Shown here in pieces: positions 12,232 to 24,454 of a stretch of DNA of 64,000 bases; position 1 is the first letter of the stretch, and each line of letters begins with the position of its first letter. Origin of the DNA: Eleginops maclovinus (Eukaryota; Chordata; Actinopteri; Perciformes; Eleginopidae); contig NC_086366.1 in NCBI RefSeq assembly GCF_036324505.1, positions 5,763,427 to 5,827,426 on the forward strand, written 5' to 3'. The notes beneath the pieces were generated by a model. It was not told the DNA's origin and searched no databases. It worked only from the letters and a program-made list of their open reading frames with translations. A program made the position numbers and the translations under genes.

Positions 12232-14433
12232 CTGGAAACAAGAGACAAGTACAATTAGCTATACTGGGAATAGTATGTTTATATGACTTCCATTTGGTGC
12301 TGCAACTAATAAAACACATTTAAAATACATTTGATTACTGATTAATATTTCCAATTAAAGAGGCACACACACTAATAATGTATGTAGAAATATTAGGGGC
12401 ACAACACGTTGTATTTTTCTTTTTTTAAAGTATTCTTTCGGTACTTGAACTGAACTCTTGTGAGTTTTCTGTTTTATTTTTGCTCTGAAATGAACATTTT
12501 CTTATGAAAAACACCCACTGTGAATTTGAACAGAAAAACAACGAGTACAAACTTCAAGAAATACAACTTATGTTTGTTATAATTATAAATTAGGAACAAA
12601 AAACTGTTATTAAACTTTTTCTACAAGCATCCTGGAACAGTTCTACCCAGTGTTGAAAAAGAGTAATCTTTTAAGGATAAAAGTGGGGGGTACTTTTAAC
12701 AGAGGAATAGCACTTAGCCACCGAGGTTAATGTAAGGGCAAATCCCTTAGCGTGATGTCCACCATATTAAACCCATTTACGGTACACTCCATTCAATAGA
12801 TTAATCAGTAAAGCCTGTGGCATTAAGCCTATAGACTGTAGATTATGGCATTTCACGGCTGAGGGTATTTTGACTTCAGCCCTACATTAGCCTGTCCTCC
12901 GCTGCAGGGGCAACACAAAGTTTAACAAGGACTCATGCAACCTCCCAAAGTGTGGGGAAATGAAAAAAGACATTTCTGCAATGCATGAGTTTTTTATTTA
13001 AAATATACAAGACTGTTCTTGTCAGGTGTAACAGGGGCCACAGAGGAGCAGTCCGTATTGTGTTCAGGAGATCAGGAGGTCGTGTGAGGAAAGAAGTGCA
13101 CGCCTGACGCAGCCTCTGTCTGTCTGTCAGTGTGTGCACGCTCTCGGGGCATTTATCTATTAGTCCACCACTAGTGAGGGGAAACTATCACGCCAACTAA
13201 ACACTTGACCTCCGATTAAATACCTCTGGGTAACTCAGGGCCATGGGTCACTACTATCAGATGGTTCCCTGCGCCCGGCTGCATGCCAGACATTAAATGC
13301 CCTCGCAGACTATCAGAGGGAAATAGAGTGAGAGGACACGCAGGACAATGCACAGCATAAACACACACGGATTTGGCCACAAGCACAACGAACACATCCA
13401 AATACAAACTATCTCATGCAAACACAGGCAGGTTTAACTCCATTCACTCACTACAACGTTGAAGAACATGTAAACAAGTAGCGTGTACACCCTTGGCCTC
13501 TCTCTCTCACACACAGCAGTGCAAAGCCAGTCAAATAGCAGGCTTCATGCTCATTCACGGTAATAGCCTGATTGCCCCCCTACTGTCTCAAGGCTCTGTG
13601 TTTAAACGCAGCAGAGGATCCTCAAACATTGGTTTACACAACGCAGATAAATTAGTAACGCCCTGTGACAGCATTAAGCAGGCTTATCCTTGTAGATGGC
13701 CCACATATAAAGGGCTGATTTTGCATGACAACTGTCCCCCCGTGACATTTTGTCCGTTTTAGCCCTGATTGAACTATTAATCAGTCTAATGTGAGGGAGG
13801 CAAGCTGTTCATAAACTCATCTATTCTGCATGGACGCATGCCTAAGTCATCAGAGGGAAAACACACACACGAACGTGTAAACTCATATCGGCACGAGTAA
13901 GAAGACAAGTAAAAGTAAAAAGTTGTGGCTAATTTTGGGAAGGGAGGACACAAGATGAAAAAATGTCACCAACACACCATATCTTTTTAAAATATACCTA
14001 AAGTCGCCCAACACATAATGGGTGAAGCAGATTTGATCCACTGCGCTCCCAAAACTCTGGAACACCCTACCAGGAAATATATGCAGGCAAAGTCAGTGGA
14101 CATTATTAAACTTGTTTTTTTATATTTATTTTATGACTTTATCATTGGTATTTTTTTATTGTATTTATTTATTTTGTATTATGTCTTTCTTACTTTTACT
14201 GAGTTTGTTATCTGTTGTGAAGTTTAGGATTATTTGCATTATTTACCATTTGTTCTCTTGCCTATTTAATACTTCCTTGGACTTTGTGATATCATATAGG
14301 CCTACATCATTTACATATTCTGCATTTGTGCTAAAACATTTTAAGTGAATTTTAGCCATATTGTTAAAGAACTGTAAGCTGCATCCTATGTATGAAAACT
14401 GCTTTACAAATAATGCATTACTATTATCATTAC

Positions 14434-14475
<42 letters not shown>

Positions 14476-14481
14476 CATTAC

Positions 14482-14535
<54 letters not shown>

Positions 14536-15460
14536 CATTACTATTATTATTATTATTATTATTATTTTAAAAAAGCAGATTGATTTGAAATAAACTAATT
14601 AATCCATAAGATAATTGGTTATTTAATTAACATGACATTTTATCATAGCGGCAGTTAGGAATTTTGCTCATGGGTACCTCGGCAGTACCCAGACAGTGAA
14701 CTGGCCTATCTCCAGCAACCATTCCACACTCTGTACTGGTTCTGTGCTGGACTTCAACCAGTCTAGTTCCCAAACAAAATCCCACAGATTGACCTACTGC
14801 CTCCCACAGCCTCTTCCGGGCCAAGGCAACAGTACTAATACCACACTGTAAAAACACCTACTGATTGTTTTAGTTAGCTCAATATAATGTTGGATGATTT
14901 AGTCCATACCAAATAATGATATTTTCAAAGTTCTTCTAAAGAACTCTGTGTCAAGATCCTCATTTATAAAGTAAGCAGTGGATAAAACTGTCAAATAAAT
15001 GCAGTGCAGTCAAAAGTATTGTGTAGCATAAAATGAAATTACTCTGGTAAAGCACAAGTACTTCAAATGTGTATTTAAGTACAGTACTTGAGTAAATGTA
15101 CTTTTCACCACTGCTAATTATTATCAATGACCGATATATTGTAAGTAAGTCCCAAGATAGTGTCCAACATGCAGTTTAGTTTGGATGCAAGCTAAGTAAC
15201 CTTAGACATTATAAGCTCTTCATTGCTCTTAGTAGTTATGAATAATATGAGAGACCAACACTGTGTGGAAAAATCAGTAAGAGTCGATTAGTCAGTAAGA
15301 AATGACCGGTGTTAGGTTAGCTAATAAAGCTAACGTTAACCTGTAAACAAATCAGTGCTGTGCCCTCTGCTAACGTCACCACTGCAGTCGTGTAAGTATA
15401 TGAAGTTTTGAAATATAAATAAACCCGACTTGTAAACAGAAGAAAGTTTCACTTACCCAT
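12128..15460 (-). CDS. lekr1: lekr1-like gene, first two coding exons, remainder beyond window start
   Basis: This is a two-exon 5' end. Exon 1 supplies ATG plus one base (15460-15457). Exon 2 (12231-12128) starts in exactly the phase needed and adds a very acidic stretch (DEESTTEAEQEGEKE) and then MKLVLHCPPIYPLPEEIEK. The motif PLPEEI-K resembles the N-terminus I remember for LEKR1, a Leu/Glu/Lys-rich coiled-coil protein of unclear function. LEKR1 lies beside TIPARP in the same orientation in human, as here. Both junctions have good splice sites. The next expected exon, with a CKYCG-type motif, was not found down to position 1, so the following intron would exceed 12 kb. Identity is an inference from a short motif plus synteny. 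The alternative is another gene, or an unspliced chance match. Confidence 0.5.
14015..14414 (+). mobile_element. L2-type LINE C-terminus and 3' UTR, decayed
   Basis: 14035-14110 reads, with frameshifts, as the APKLWNTLP-like and KSVD..K endings typical of L2 ORF2 proteins. A T-rich 3' UTR follows, then ACTGCTTTACAAATAATGC and an ATT tail, the standard 3' end. Confidence 0.6.
14415..14567 (+). repeat. (ATT)n microsatellite at the LINE tail
   Basis: ATT units broken at regular places by ATCATTACT (near 14425, 14475 and 14535). The same interruption at three sites suggests internal duplication of the array. Confidence 0.95.
14640..14835 (-). mobile_element. tRNA-derived SINE, decayed (V-SINE-like)
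   Basis: On the minus strand a box A-like TAGGTCAATCTG (14795-14784) is followed by a box B-like GGTTGAAGTCC (14759-14749). Further on comes GAGGTACCCATGAGCAAA, resembling the fish SINE core GAGGTGCCCTTGAGCAAGG. No target duplication was identified. Confidence 0.6.
15047..15113 (-). mobile_element. terminal fragment of TACTTGAGTAAATGTACTT repeat
   Basis: Ends GTACTTTTCACCACTGC, the terminus of a dispersed repeat whose relatives occur at 28335-28520, 35224-35460 and 45840-46590. Confidence 0.55.
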
Positions 15461-15545
15461 TGTCACCACTCTCTTATGAATCAATTCTAAAAATTATCAT
15501 TAAATTGTAAAATCTTTAACTGACTTTTTCCTGTCCTGAGCCATG
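15457..15545 (-). CDS. lekr1: lekr1-like exon 1: 5' UTR plus ATGG
   Basis: On the minus strand the sequence reads GTGACAATGG|GTAAGT. This is a start codon in strong Kozak context (A at -3, G at +4) whose single extra base is followed by a perfect donor (GT at 15456-15455). Joined to the exon at 12231, the split codon becomes GGA (Gly) and the frame stays open. The 5' boundary is not visible and is set near the promoter. A short upstream frame (ATG at 15544-15542, TAA at 15502-15500, 14 codons) would be in the leader if transcription starts above 15544. Confidence 0.45.
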
Positions 15546-15553
15546 CTCTGGCT

Positions 15554-15567
15554 GTTGCTATGGCTAC
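15554..15567 (-). promoter_or_regulatory. RFX-type X-box in putative lekr1 promoter
   Basis: The minus strand reads GTAGCCATAGCAAC, an imperfect inverted repeat fitting the RFX X-box (GTNRCC, 2-base spacer, RGYAAC). It sits 94 bp upstream of the proposed lekr1 ATG, the usual place for X-boxes of ciliary genes. CpGs and a TACGTGAC element follow at 15570-15610 in otherwise AT-rich, CpG-poor DNA. Motif and position are seen; function is inferred. Confidence 0.5.
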
Positions 15568-15649
15568 GGCGTACCGTTGTCACGTAGTCACGCAGGGAAC
15601 GTCCGGGTTAGCCAGGGTTAGCCCAGGAAGCTAAACTCCCTATCAAAAT

Positions 15650-16900
15650 AAAAGCATTGTGAATATTTTTAATGAGCATCAACAGACTTTATATCATTGA
15701 TAAACAACCTCGTGTAAAATATTGCAAACATTATTCAATTATTAAGTTTGAAAGCAATCAAACAATTTTGTAATACTTAGGATCCAGATTAATAACACAA
15801 ATAAGGAACCAAGGAGTTGTAATGTAATATTAAAATAAACTCTATTGATCCCTTGATTATTCTGAAAAGGAGAATGAGTAGTTTTCTCCTCAGATCCTTT
15901 AATTAAGTAAAATAAAACATACTCCATTACAAGTTAAAGTCCTTGTATCAGAATCAGAAATAGAAATCCTTTAATAGTCCCGTACCTCTTCCAGAGTGTC
16001 CAGAGTCAATTCATTTTGACAACAGTCATAAAAGGTCTGCAGCAGTGACCCCGCACTCCACAAGACCAGTGTCCTAATCTGATACTGCTCTGCTCGCTGT
16101 TTCTTGCTGTACAAAGCAGTGCCGTTTTCAGTCCAGATGAACAACCAGGAGAAATGTACTATCAAGTAAAAGTGCTCACCATGCAAAATGGCTTTTTTTT
16201 TACAGTTTCATTTTAAAGTTGTAGTTCCTCAATGTGGAACTTCTCAACATTGACAATGTTTATTTGAAATGACATTACTGCATCACATCATGTGTTGTTA
16301 TATACAATATAGAGAAGCTAGTAATAATGAGTGTTAAATAAATGTAGCAGAATAAAAAGACAATATGTGCGTAGTATGGAAACTGAGTATTTGACCACCT
16401 CAGCATATTTGAATTGAACATAACTCCTAGTCTGAGGTGAAATGCCTGGTATTCCTAACAAGGCCACCCTAACCTCCGGACCACCGTCTTATTTTAACCT
16501 CTCGAGCAAGTTGACCCTTTACCACAACCACTTTAACCACCGTCAGTCTCAGGGGAGGAAACGGGAAGGGCCCTGACTGACTTCATGATTGACACGAACA
16601 AGTCAGGGGCATTCCTGTGGCAACCACAGAGTTAAAGACGAGATGAAGTGAATAAGACACAGGAAGGGGAAACTGATATTGACACTCTTAGGTATTGTGG
16701 CGATTAAACTCCCAATAAAATCAAGATCCTAAGAGGCTAAACTTGGCTAATCACTGTGATGCGTTCCAAAATAAAAGGCCGTGCAACCTTTCATAAAAGA
16801 AAACAAACACTAAAGCAAGACTATACGGTCAACAGAAAATACCTGAACCTAGCTCACCCTCTGTGCCTTTCCACAACCACCGACATACAATATATACACT
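15650..16900. other. no gene seen; start of the lekr1-tiparp intergenic region
   Basis: AT-rich. A short stretch at 15957-15985 (AATCCTTTAATAGTCCCG) resembles one at 39518-39550 and is probably a transposon end. 16440-16700 is a GC-balanced unique block. Confidence 0.4.
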
Positions 16901-16911
16901 TTATGCAATAG

Positions 16912-17158
16912 ACCACATCTCCATTGGACAGCTTTGTTTACTTCCGTAAGTTAGTGACATCACTATGTAACACAAGAGCCAGCCAGCTAACCAATCAGAG
17001 AGGACTGGGCTCTGGTTTCAGATAGAGGGTGAAAAGAGGTGTTGCAGCACAGGCAGTATGAGAAAAATAAAGAGCTTGTTGAACATTAAAGCATGGAGAC
17101 ATGACACAGAGGCTCAAAATGTCAATGTGAACCTAAAAATGAGCAGAATTAGGACCCC
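16912..17158 (+). mobile_element. TTAA-flanked MITE, internally deleted
   Basis: Contains CTCCATTGGACAG, TAGTGACATCACTATGTAACA, AACCAATCAGAG, GATAGAGGGTGAAAAGAGGT and AATGAGCAGAATTAGGAC; the right TTAA is lost. Confidence 0.85.
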
Positions 17159-18246
17159 CTTCCAAGTCTCCTTAGTTGAACTCTGAGCATGGAGTGCAAC
17201 TCTCATAGGTCACACTCCATGCTCAGTTTGGGTTGTGTGCATTTAATTCCTTGCCTCAGAAGTAATTTCATATAACGGCCAGACATTCCCGCAGGGGTTT
17301 TACAGGACCAATCTTTTCATGGTTATATTAGTTTACAAATGTCTTCAGACAGACATTTTTAATGTGATATGGGTGACCTTATTTCTTCGCGGCTGACAAA
17401 AGCAAATCTAGAGTTTTATTTTGGATCAATGTCACCCACCATAATACAGGAGGAGAGATAACTCTTTGCTGTGATTTGATTTGTTCGTTCTATTCCTGGA
17501 CACGTCAAAGGGTCGTGCAGACAGAGTCGCTCTGATGCAAATTGCACCCACCCACTCGAGTCTAGCCTACCTTCCTCTCGTGCTTGTTTATCTGCCTCCA
17601 CAGCAGAAAAAAAATTATGAACGTGACAAAGGGGGAGAAAAATGTTGTACTCAGACAGAGACAATAATCAAACCGTGCACACTATTGTGCCAAAGAGGGG
17701 AGAGGGGAAACAAACCCTCTCTCTGTGTCGTCCCCCCCACCCACCCCCATTTCCTCCACATCTCCCTCCCCTTTTGGTCTCACTCTCTTTAACCCCATTT
17801 GAATCTGGTCGTATCCTCAGATACCCCAATGGTAAGGGCAAGGAGAGTGTAGAATTCAATGCCAGTAAATTATAAAAAAGAGCTGGTCCACAATTGACAT
17901 TATTTTTTTTTTCATGTTAACGGTTTTCTAGTTACAAAATCAAGAAGAAATAAGAGTGAAAATGTACTCAAAAAACGCAATTTGAAGCTGAGGCAACAAA
18001 TCTTACGCAGGGTATGATCCAATCTCCAGGCAAGAATATCCATTGTGGATTTCATTTCAATAGTCCAAAAGTACAGTGACAACAGTTTCTATTATATTGC
18101 CTTTCTGCCTTTTCTTCGGCTTTCCCTGGGAAATTTAATTAATAAAAAGCCCTTTCTGATAGCAAATCCCGCATCCCCATGTTTCAAATTAATACATAAA
18201 TACCTTATAACCAAAGCTGCCTTCAAAATAAAAGCATAAAACTACT

Positions 18247-18440
18247 TTAAAGAGGCCCTATTATGCTCCCACACTAACCTGCCTGAAACGCCTTCATTGG
18301 ACTGTTTTATTCCGGAACATAGTGACATCACTATGTTACACTTGTGCTTAAATTGACTGGAATTGACTTGCCTACACAGGCAGAATGATACAATAAAAAG
18401 ACTTGCTGCTTTTTGAACATTAAAGCAAGTAAACTTGTAC
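18247..18440 (+). mobile_element. TTAA-flanked MITE, left end intact, internal deletion
   Basis: This is the cleanest left terminus in the window: TTAAAGAGGCCCTATTATGC, then CATTGGACTG and the ACATAGTGACATCACTATG palindromic region. The middle is missing, and the copy resumes at GCTTTTTGAACATTAAAGCA. Confidence 0.85.
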
Positions 18441-18992
18441 ACAGTACTGGTACTAAATACAAAAGATAAAGAAATAAATGTTTATATAAAAAACATAAAT
18501 CAATGAATAGCTCCAAAAGGTTTATCAGTCACCTTTGTGGTATATCAAATAACAAATGTTTTGGAAAATGTCTAGATACATATTCAGTATTTGACTACAT
18601 CACATAGCAATCACTCTTTGTTCGTCTTGATTATCATCATTTTTATGCATATCATAAATACTTCCCTTCAGCTTTAGTCTGATTAAAAAACCCAACCAAG
18701 TTAAAAAATTGTCAGGAAACCAAAAAGAATCTGTCGTAATTGTTTGTGCAACCACTAGACGGTATTTTGGGCGGTCTCTGTGGCAAAGGCAAATTAACCT
18801 AATTTGAGAAGGTGCATCCAGTGTTTTAGGGGCATTGAGCCTGCAGGGACCGGGAGCTTGGCATCTATTGAGTCTGTTTCCGGCACGCTATGTTGTGTGT
18901 ATAATGAAGCATGCTGAGTGTGTGCTTGCGTGCGTGTGTGTAAGAGGCAGAGAGAGGGAGGGAAAGGAGGAGGAGGGGGAGGGGCGCCAGGC

Positions 18993-19104
<112 letters not shown>

Positions 19105-19669
19105 ATGCATTTGTGAATGTCCACATTTTAAGTGGGGGAAGAGGAGGAGGACTGCATATGACCCCACTACTCTTTTTTTTGGCATGAAATGACTAATATT
19201 GTCACGCTTGACATATTTGGGCTAGGCTGTGCAGGACAAATCGGATGGCCAAACATGCAGGTTTAATTCACCACGATCCTGCAGGACCAGCACCCTGCAA
19301 AACTGACTGACAATGAAAGAGGAGCTTTATGAAACTGCACTCAGGACACACAGGACCCTTTGAAGTTCTTATTCTGTTATAGGATATTCGTTTTTTTGAC
19401 ATAAGCTATTCTACAATCACTCACCCAGTTGTCCCAAATAGCCCTCCCTTTGTTTTCACTGCGCTCTTCCTACGTTAGCTTGATTTCTTCGTATTTCTCT
19501 TGGTTCTGTTGTGCACGCAACGCTTGACTCTACTCCATCTGAATGTCAGTCTTGTCCACCTGTTATGTTGTGTGTAGATCCCTGATCCTGATTGGCCAGC
19601 CACTCACTGGGCCTCCTTTGTCAGCAAAAATACAAAAAACTTAGCATAACACTAATGGCCGACACGGGC

Positions 19670-19850
19670 AAACCTGCTACAACAACCCAAAACAATTCCA
19701 CTAGGAGAAACACGCTGCAGTTTCAAAACCAATGCAAATTTACAAAATGAAAGGTGCCAAATAAAAAGCAAATGAAGAAAACATCTTCATCAGCTTTACA
19801 GCACGTGTGCAGCGTTTACTAAAAGCGCCGCCTAAACAAAACACTGAAGG
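19670..19850 (+). mobile_element. single arm of the foldback repeat seen at 43986-44802
   Basis: Shares CCCAAAACA, GGAGAAACACGCTGCAGTTT, AAATGAAGAAAACATCTTCA and GCAGCGTTTACTAAAAGCG with both arms of that element. Confidence 0.65.
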
Positions 19851-19956
19851 AATCATGTGATCAGACAACTCATTTGCCTGTGTCAGCTACCATATATTAG
19901 GGTAGCTGTCCTCAGAGCTACACATGCCATCTAAAACTAACAACAATAAAAACAAC

Positions 19957-19957
<1 letters not shown>

Positions 19958-20036
<79 letters not shown>

Positions 20037-20037
20037 T
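19958..20037 (+). repeat. (TCTG)n microsatellite
   Basis: About 19 perfect TCTG units, followed by TGCC repeats near 20078-20092. Confidence 0.98.
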
Positions 20038-20130
20038 TCCACTGGTTTCCTGTCCACTCTTCTCTCTCTGCTTTCCTGCCTGCCTGCCTGCCTGTCTCTC
20101 TCAGTGTTTTTGCTTATCTGCAGGACTATT

Positions 20131-20244
<114 letters not shown>

Positions 20245-20373
20245 AATGGATTTGCATGAGAGCCAGTGGGGTGACCCTGCACTCTCACGCCAAGGCTTCT
20301 GTGGAACAAATAGGACTAGTCGGATGTCGTGACAGCGCTCCCATCAGTTTAAATAAGAGTGCTGTGCTGCAGC

Positions 20374-20374
<1 letters not shown>

Positions 20375-20454
<80 letters not shown>
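20375..20454 (+). repeat. (TG)n microsatellite
   Basis: About 39 units with one CG interruption. A short TG run and a G run (20523-20534) follow. Confidence 0.97.
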
Positions 20455-20456
<2 letters not shown>

Positions 20457-20637
20457 AAGCAAGCAGCCAGGCACGCATTTAGTCAGAAAAGCTTTACGAG
20501 GCTTTGTGTGTGTGTGTGTGTGCGGGGGGGGGGGGCTGTGTGTTTCAGCTATTGAGCATGCAATATCTTGTGAGGTTTTAGGTTTTTTTCTTGAAGAGGA
20601 AGACAGAAATATTAACAGTTTTAAGAGCTCAGAGGGG

Positions 20638-20791
<154 letters not shown>

Positions 20792-21190
20792 GTTCCTCTG
20801 AAGAGAAACGGGTTTGTCCTGTAAGCCTGACCTGCCTTCTGAATAAATAAATGCTGTGGGTTAAATAGAGTTCACACCAACATTCATCATTGAAAATTAA
20901 TGAGTAACTCTTCATTATGTTTCATGACTTTATAGAAAGGGGAGGTATTTTAGAAGACAATGCATTGTTAGATCACCTTATGTTCATTATTTTGAGATTG
21001 TTTACCTAAAGAAGGGTATGCTCCAATTCTGTCATATTAATGATATCACTTTTCATTTCCTTGTTCAATCATGCCACATAGCTACTGTACATTTCTTCTG
21101 TGAGTATAAAATCATACCATGATCAATGCTGTCAGTTCTGTCAGGCGATTGACAATGAGCAGATTTTAATGTAATGCTGACATGAAAACA

Positions 21191-21508
21191 ACCGATTGGA
21201 CTCCTTTCTTACTTCTTGATCATAGTGAAATCACTCTGGAACACCCACGCTTCTATTGGCTGGCATTCCAAAAGATTGTACGTGACAGGCTAATGGGCGG
21301 GACATCTCTAAACGGTCGATCAATCCCAACAAGCTACCCAATCAGAACAGACTAGGTTTTGGTTTCAGACAGAGGGTGAAAAGAGGTGCTGCAGCACAGG
21401 CAGTATGAGAATAATGAAGAGCTTTTTGAACATTAAAGCATGTAAACATGTCACAGTAGACTAAATATAAACATAAACCTGAAAATGAGCATAATATGGA
21501 CCCTTTAA
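21191..21508 (+). mobile_element. TTAA-flanked MITE, nearly complete
   Basis: Runs from ACCGATTGGACTCC through TTGTACGTGACAGGCTAATG and CAGACAGAGGGTGAAAAGAG to ATGAGCATAATATGGACCC and TTAA at 21505-21508. The left terminus has decayed. Confidence 0.88.
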
Positions 21509-22241
21509 GAGGATCATAAGAGTTCATTTGTATTATAGCTGTTGTTTTCTTTGCCTTGCAACAGTGTGAATCATTTTTGCCTGGTGTATAATTTGTCCTT
21601 GTGGTAATGAAACAACAATTTCTAGTTTTAGAGTTATTGCAGTGTGAAACATGTTTGTTTTTGTGGCAAAACCAAAGATAAACAGTTGGTCAAATGTCCT
21701 TTTTTTTAGGCAGAAGAAAGATCGAAATTGCAGACTCAACTGTAAATGTAGTTTTTCTTTTTTTATTAGGGTGAACATTTTCCACTATGATGCAAACACT
21801 TGAAGATAATGTGAAATGTGTGCTCTGCAGTAGGAAACACTGAGAAAGAAAACCAAATGAAATCCCGGTATATCAGTGTTTATAACTTGTTCTTAAATGT
21901 CTATATCTTCACAAAAATCCCCAATTTGTATGTCAGAGAAATACATTATTTAATAGCTACAGCATCCCGTCACACTGAACTCGCATGAACCTGGTCAGGT
22001 AGTCTGGCTTTACAATGCCCACACTTCTTCTGCATCACCACTCTCCCCGAGGCATGCTGGCTGATTAAACACAAGGAAGATATGCGTCACAGTGGCAGGA
22101 CGGTGAGTGTGATGCGTGCAGCGGATGACTCTCACATTGGAAACCCCTTTCACTATATGGCAAGTCACGAAGGCAATTGAGTCTCCTTTTTAACCCTGAG
22201 GATATGTGTGTAGGCATGGGTAACACTGTGTCTCACACACA

Positions 22242-22403
22242 CAGGCTCGGGGAGTAATGGATTATATGTCATGGGATTACTCAAACTGTATTCTGTTAGA
22301 GTAATCTGAAAGTAATCATTACTTTTAAATAGTAATAATCAGATCTGTCTACTGATTAGATTTTTTCACAGGTTACATGTTTTAACTAACCCTCACAACC
22401 CTG
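22242..22403 (+). mobile_element. short hAT-like MITE (162 bp)
   Basis: CAGGCTCGGGGAGTAATGG at the left and AACCCTCACAACCCTG at the right form terminal inverted repeats. It is flanked by CACACACA and GACACACA, an 8-bp duplication with one mismatch, though the CA-rich context weakens that. Confidence 0.75.
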
Positions 22404-22411
22404 GACACACA

Positions 22412-22457
<46 letters not shown>
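22404..22457 (+). repeat. (CA)n microsatellite
   Basis: About 26 CA units directly abutting the hAT-like MITE. Confidence 0.95.
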
Positions 22458-22459
<2 letters not shown>

Positions 22460-22670
22460 TATCCATCCCAAGGCAACCACAACTCTGGTCTTCTGTGAAA
22501 AAGGGAGGAAATAGAGGGAAAGGGACAGAGTGAATGTATGTGTGTGACTGTGAGTGAGCTCGCTGTGAGACATAATTACGGCAGATTAGTGAAGCCACAC
22601 TGAGAACCTGAGTCAGAGCCGTCTGGACCGAGAGACAGTGACCTCTGGCATACAAACACTCACACACCAC

Positions 22671-23397
22671 CAGGCTTGGGGAGTAATGGATTACATGTAA
22701 CGCAATTACGTATGAGGATACAAATAAAATTAAACAATTAAAAGTGTTGATACTAGCAGGATTACAATGTAAGTAAAAAAACAAAAGAGCATATAATGTT
22801 TGCTGTAAAAGGATCAGATTTATTTCTTCTCTGTTCGCTGCTCTGTTCTGTTCAGTAATACATTAAGTGTGAATCTATACGCCTACTGCCTGAATCTGCT
22901 TTATGGTTTTCACTTTCTTTGGTTCATTTGTTCTGTTTAATTCAGTAGGTGAACCTATATGATCATAAAATAGTGTGTGTGAGCTTAGCTGTGTGTGTTA
23001 AACTAAAACAGAGCAATTTCTGTCAGCTCAGATTTAATGTCTGCTTTTTAAACTGTAGTATGTGCTCATGTGTTTCACTGTTGGTGTATAGGCTAAAGCC
23101 TGAATCTGCTTATTAATGAAAGGCAGGTTCTCCTGTAGATAGAATCTCTAAGCAGAGGACACATTTTTGAACCTAAATATCTTGGTTTCTTCTTTTCTAC
23201 GGTAACATTGTTCTGTTGTCTTACATTATAAGACATACAATATTTTTTTTCTCTTGGATTTATTTGCATTGGATTTGATATTGAGGTAATCCAAAAGTAA
23301 CAGAACTTAATTTTTGAGATTAGGAGACTGAATACATTTCTTTACATGTAGCTAAATTGTAGTGGAATACATTATCAAAGTAACCCTCCCAATGCTG
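22671..23397 (+). mobile_element. hAT-like non-autonomous element (727 bp)
   Basis: The left end is CAGGCTTGGGGAGTAATGG and the right end AAGTAACCCTCCCAATGCTG. The flanks CACACCAC and CACATCAC are an 8-bp target duplication with one mismatch, the hAT hallmark. No transposase frame, so mobilised in trans if at all. Confidence 0.8.
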
Positions 23398-23399
23398 CA

Positions 23400-24340
23400 C
23401 ATCACACACATACACACCAGACAGATCCTTACGGAAAAGAGTCAAGTGGAAAATATTCTACACGTTTATCCCCTGCTCATAATTTCCAATCTGAGCAGCA
23501 TTTTTTTTTTTTTGAGTCTGTCAGCAGGATCAGCAGTTCATGAATCCCTGAGGTATGGCAAACATGAATAACATCAGTGAAGCAATAAAGTGACATTAGG
23601 CCACTGTGATGAATCATCACACATGATCTGTCATTCGCAGACACTCACACACACGTGGTGGAAGGCTTCTCCTCTGCTGTTAACTGTGGTTTCTGAAACA
23701 TCAAGGGGTTAATGTGGTATGACAGTTGTTTTGCTAATGCAACCTCAAATAAACCAATTGAAGCTGAGATATGACATCAAGGACACAGTTGTGAAATTTG
23801 AACATCTGCTACTTGATCCACAAAAAAACTGTCTACACACTGATCGTATAGTTTTCTATGACAACCTTTATCATTAATGCTCTACCATTTGAGTTGTTAT
23901 AATAACTAATAATTATTTTCAACAAAGATGTTCTAATAAACCGTTGACTTGTTATATACAGGTCGTTTTGAGTTGACTGTTTGTAAGCCTACATTGTTTT
24001 TGCATACTGACCAATATTTTTTATCAATTACTTTTGAGCTTTATGTTTCTTTTTATTATATCATATTTTCAATAATAACATTTTCACAATTTGAATTGCT
24101 TTAAAACTGTGCACCAACATTCTTTATTACAGATGCCAGATTTGAAAAACGTGCATACGATGTTAAATTACTGTAGATTTCCTCTTGTTCCCTGATAACC
24201 AAAGTCTTAAATGTCTTCACAATCACTAATTACTAAAATGATATCCACAAGATTGTCGACAGGGCTCAAATCCTCCTCTAACTATGTAGAATTGAATGTC
24301 GTCAGCATATCGGTCAAAACCGCTGCTATGTTTATGGATA
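23400..24340. other. no gene seen; AT-rich
   Basis: Nothing recognisable apart from a T run near 23502-23513. Confidence 0.45.
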
Positions 24341-24454
24341 CGATACAGTATGTTACAATACCATGAAAGCTGACACAAAATTATATCAAACGATATGATA
24401 CAAAACATTACACTACCATAGTAAATAATACGACCGATACGATGCGAAACAATA

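Larger units (their letters stand above)
12232..15456 (-). other. putative lekr1 intron 1
   Basis: Defined by the donor GTAAGT at 15456 and the acceptor TTTCCAG at 12232. It contains an L2-type LINE tail with an ATT array (14015-14567) and a SINE (14640-14835). It also contains a fragment of the GTACTTGAGTAAATGTACTT repeat (15047-15113) and a repeat-free, GC-balanced block at 13430-13870 that may be a conserved non-coding element. Confidence 0.45.

Noticed and set aside
15500..15544. ATG at 15544 as the lekr1 start
   Set aside because: It opens only 14 codons before TAA with no donor in frame. At most it is an upstream frame.
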